From assembly GCA_937924345.1 (NCBI GenBank), contig CALDTD010000215.1, forward strand, positions 1 through 5,929: a DNA stretch of 5,929 nt. Reading direction: 5' to 3'. This document shows positions 5,855-5,929 of the stretch, one piece after another. Origin of the DNA: an uncultured Flavobacteriales bacterium (GTDB lineage Bacteria; Bacteroidota; Bacteroidia; Flavobacteriales_D; Parvicellaceae). The stretch's first letter is position 1. Every line of letters begins with the position of its first letter. The notes beneath the pieces are model-generated. The model was not told the origin of the DNA, searched no databases, and saw only the letters and a list, made by a program, of their open reading frames with translations. A program made the translations under genes and the position numbers.

Positions 5855-5929
5855 ATGACTATGAAAATATACTATTTAAGTACTTGTGATACTTGTAAAA
5901 GAATAATGAAAGAAATTGGTGTTGATGGA
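5855..5929 (+). CDS. ArsC/Spx-like (arsenate reductase family) protein, N-terminal fragment
   Basis: Twenty-five codons are visible before the window ends. After MTM, the protein begins KIYYLSTCDTCKRIMKEI, the first beta strand, redox loop and start of helix 1 of a small thioredoxin-fold protein of the ArsC/Spx/YffB family. The loop is C-D-T-C, a CxxC pair like that of Spx. Classical ArsC uses a single active-site cysteine, so arsenate reduction should not be assumed; many flavobacterial genes annotated as arsenate reductase family have this CDTC form, as I recall. Two in-frame ATGs, at 5855 and 5861, are possible starts, and the second gives the more typical MKIYYLS N-terminus. The gene begins 37 bases after murF on the same strand with no terminator between, so it may belong to the same transcript. 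Its length, C-terminus and exact subfamily are outside the window. Confidence 0.83.
   Translation, partial: MTMKIYYLSTCDTCKRIMKEIGVDG

Noticed and set aside
1..5929. Search for tRNA/rRNA genes, CRISPR repeats, insertion sequences and attachment sites
   Set aside because: No cloverleaf-like sequence, regularly spaced repeats, transposase or integrase frames, or long direct or inverted repeats were seen by eye.

Overview
The window looks like ordinary chromosomal DNA from an AT-rich member of the Bacteroidota, most likely a flavobacterium-like bacterium (Flavobacteriales). Three things point that way. Base composition is about one-third G+C by eye. None of the start codons is preceded by a Shine-Dalgarno sequence. 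A perfect Bacteroidota-type -7 box (TAnnTTTG) sits in front of the helicase gene. The protein sequences also resemble flavobacterial orthologues as I remember them; no search was possible.

Layout from left to right: (1) the 3' end of a small membrane protein gene (+, to 278), six bases ahead of (2) truA (+, 285-1025), the tRNA pseudouridine 38-40 synthase. (3) On the minus strand, an apparent two-gene operon reads leftward: an SF2 DEAH-box helicase (3583-2063), then, 15 bases on, a multi-pass acyltransferase-3 protein (2047-1022). The stop codon of the acyltransferase overlaps the stop codon of truA. (4) A divergent intergenic region of about 120-135 bases holds a probable helicase promoter and a 21-base near-perfect palindrome beside a weaker promoter for the rightward genes. 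(5) Rightward from there come an enoyl-CoA hydratase/isomerase family gene (3719-4498), murF (4537-5817) for peptidoglycan precursor synthesis, and the first 25 codons of an ArsC/Spx-like thioredoxin-fold gene (from 5855, cut by the window end). The gaps between these three are only 37-38 bases and show no terminator, so they may be co-transcribed.

The genes cover tRNA modification, cell-wall synthesis, acyl-CoA metabolism, probable surface-glycan acylation and an uncharacterised helicase, with no single pathway linking them. I saw no rRNA, tRNA, CRISPR array, insertion sequence, prophage gene or recognisable defence system. The items most worth following up are the palindromic candidate operator in front of the enoyl-CoA hydratase gene, the promoter evidence that moves the helicase start, the altered active site of the enoyl-CoA hydratase-like protein, and the helicase's unassigned C-terminal region. 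I did not find convincing evidence of a new biological system.
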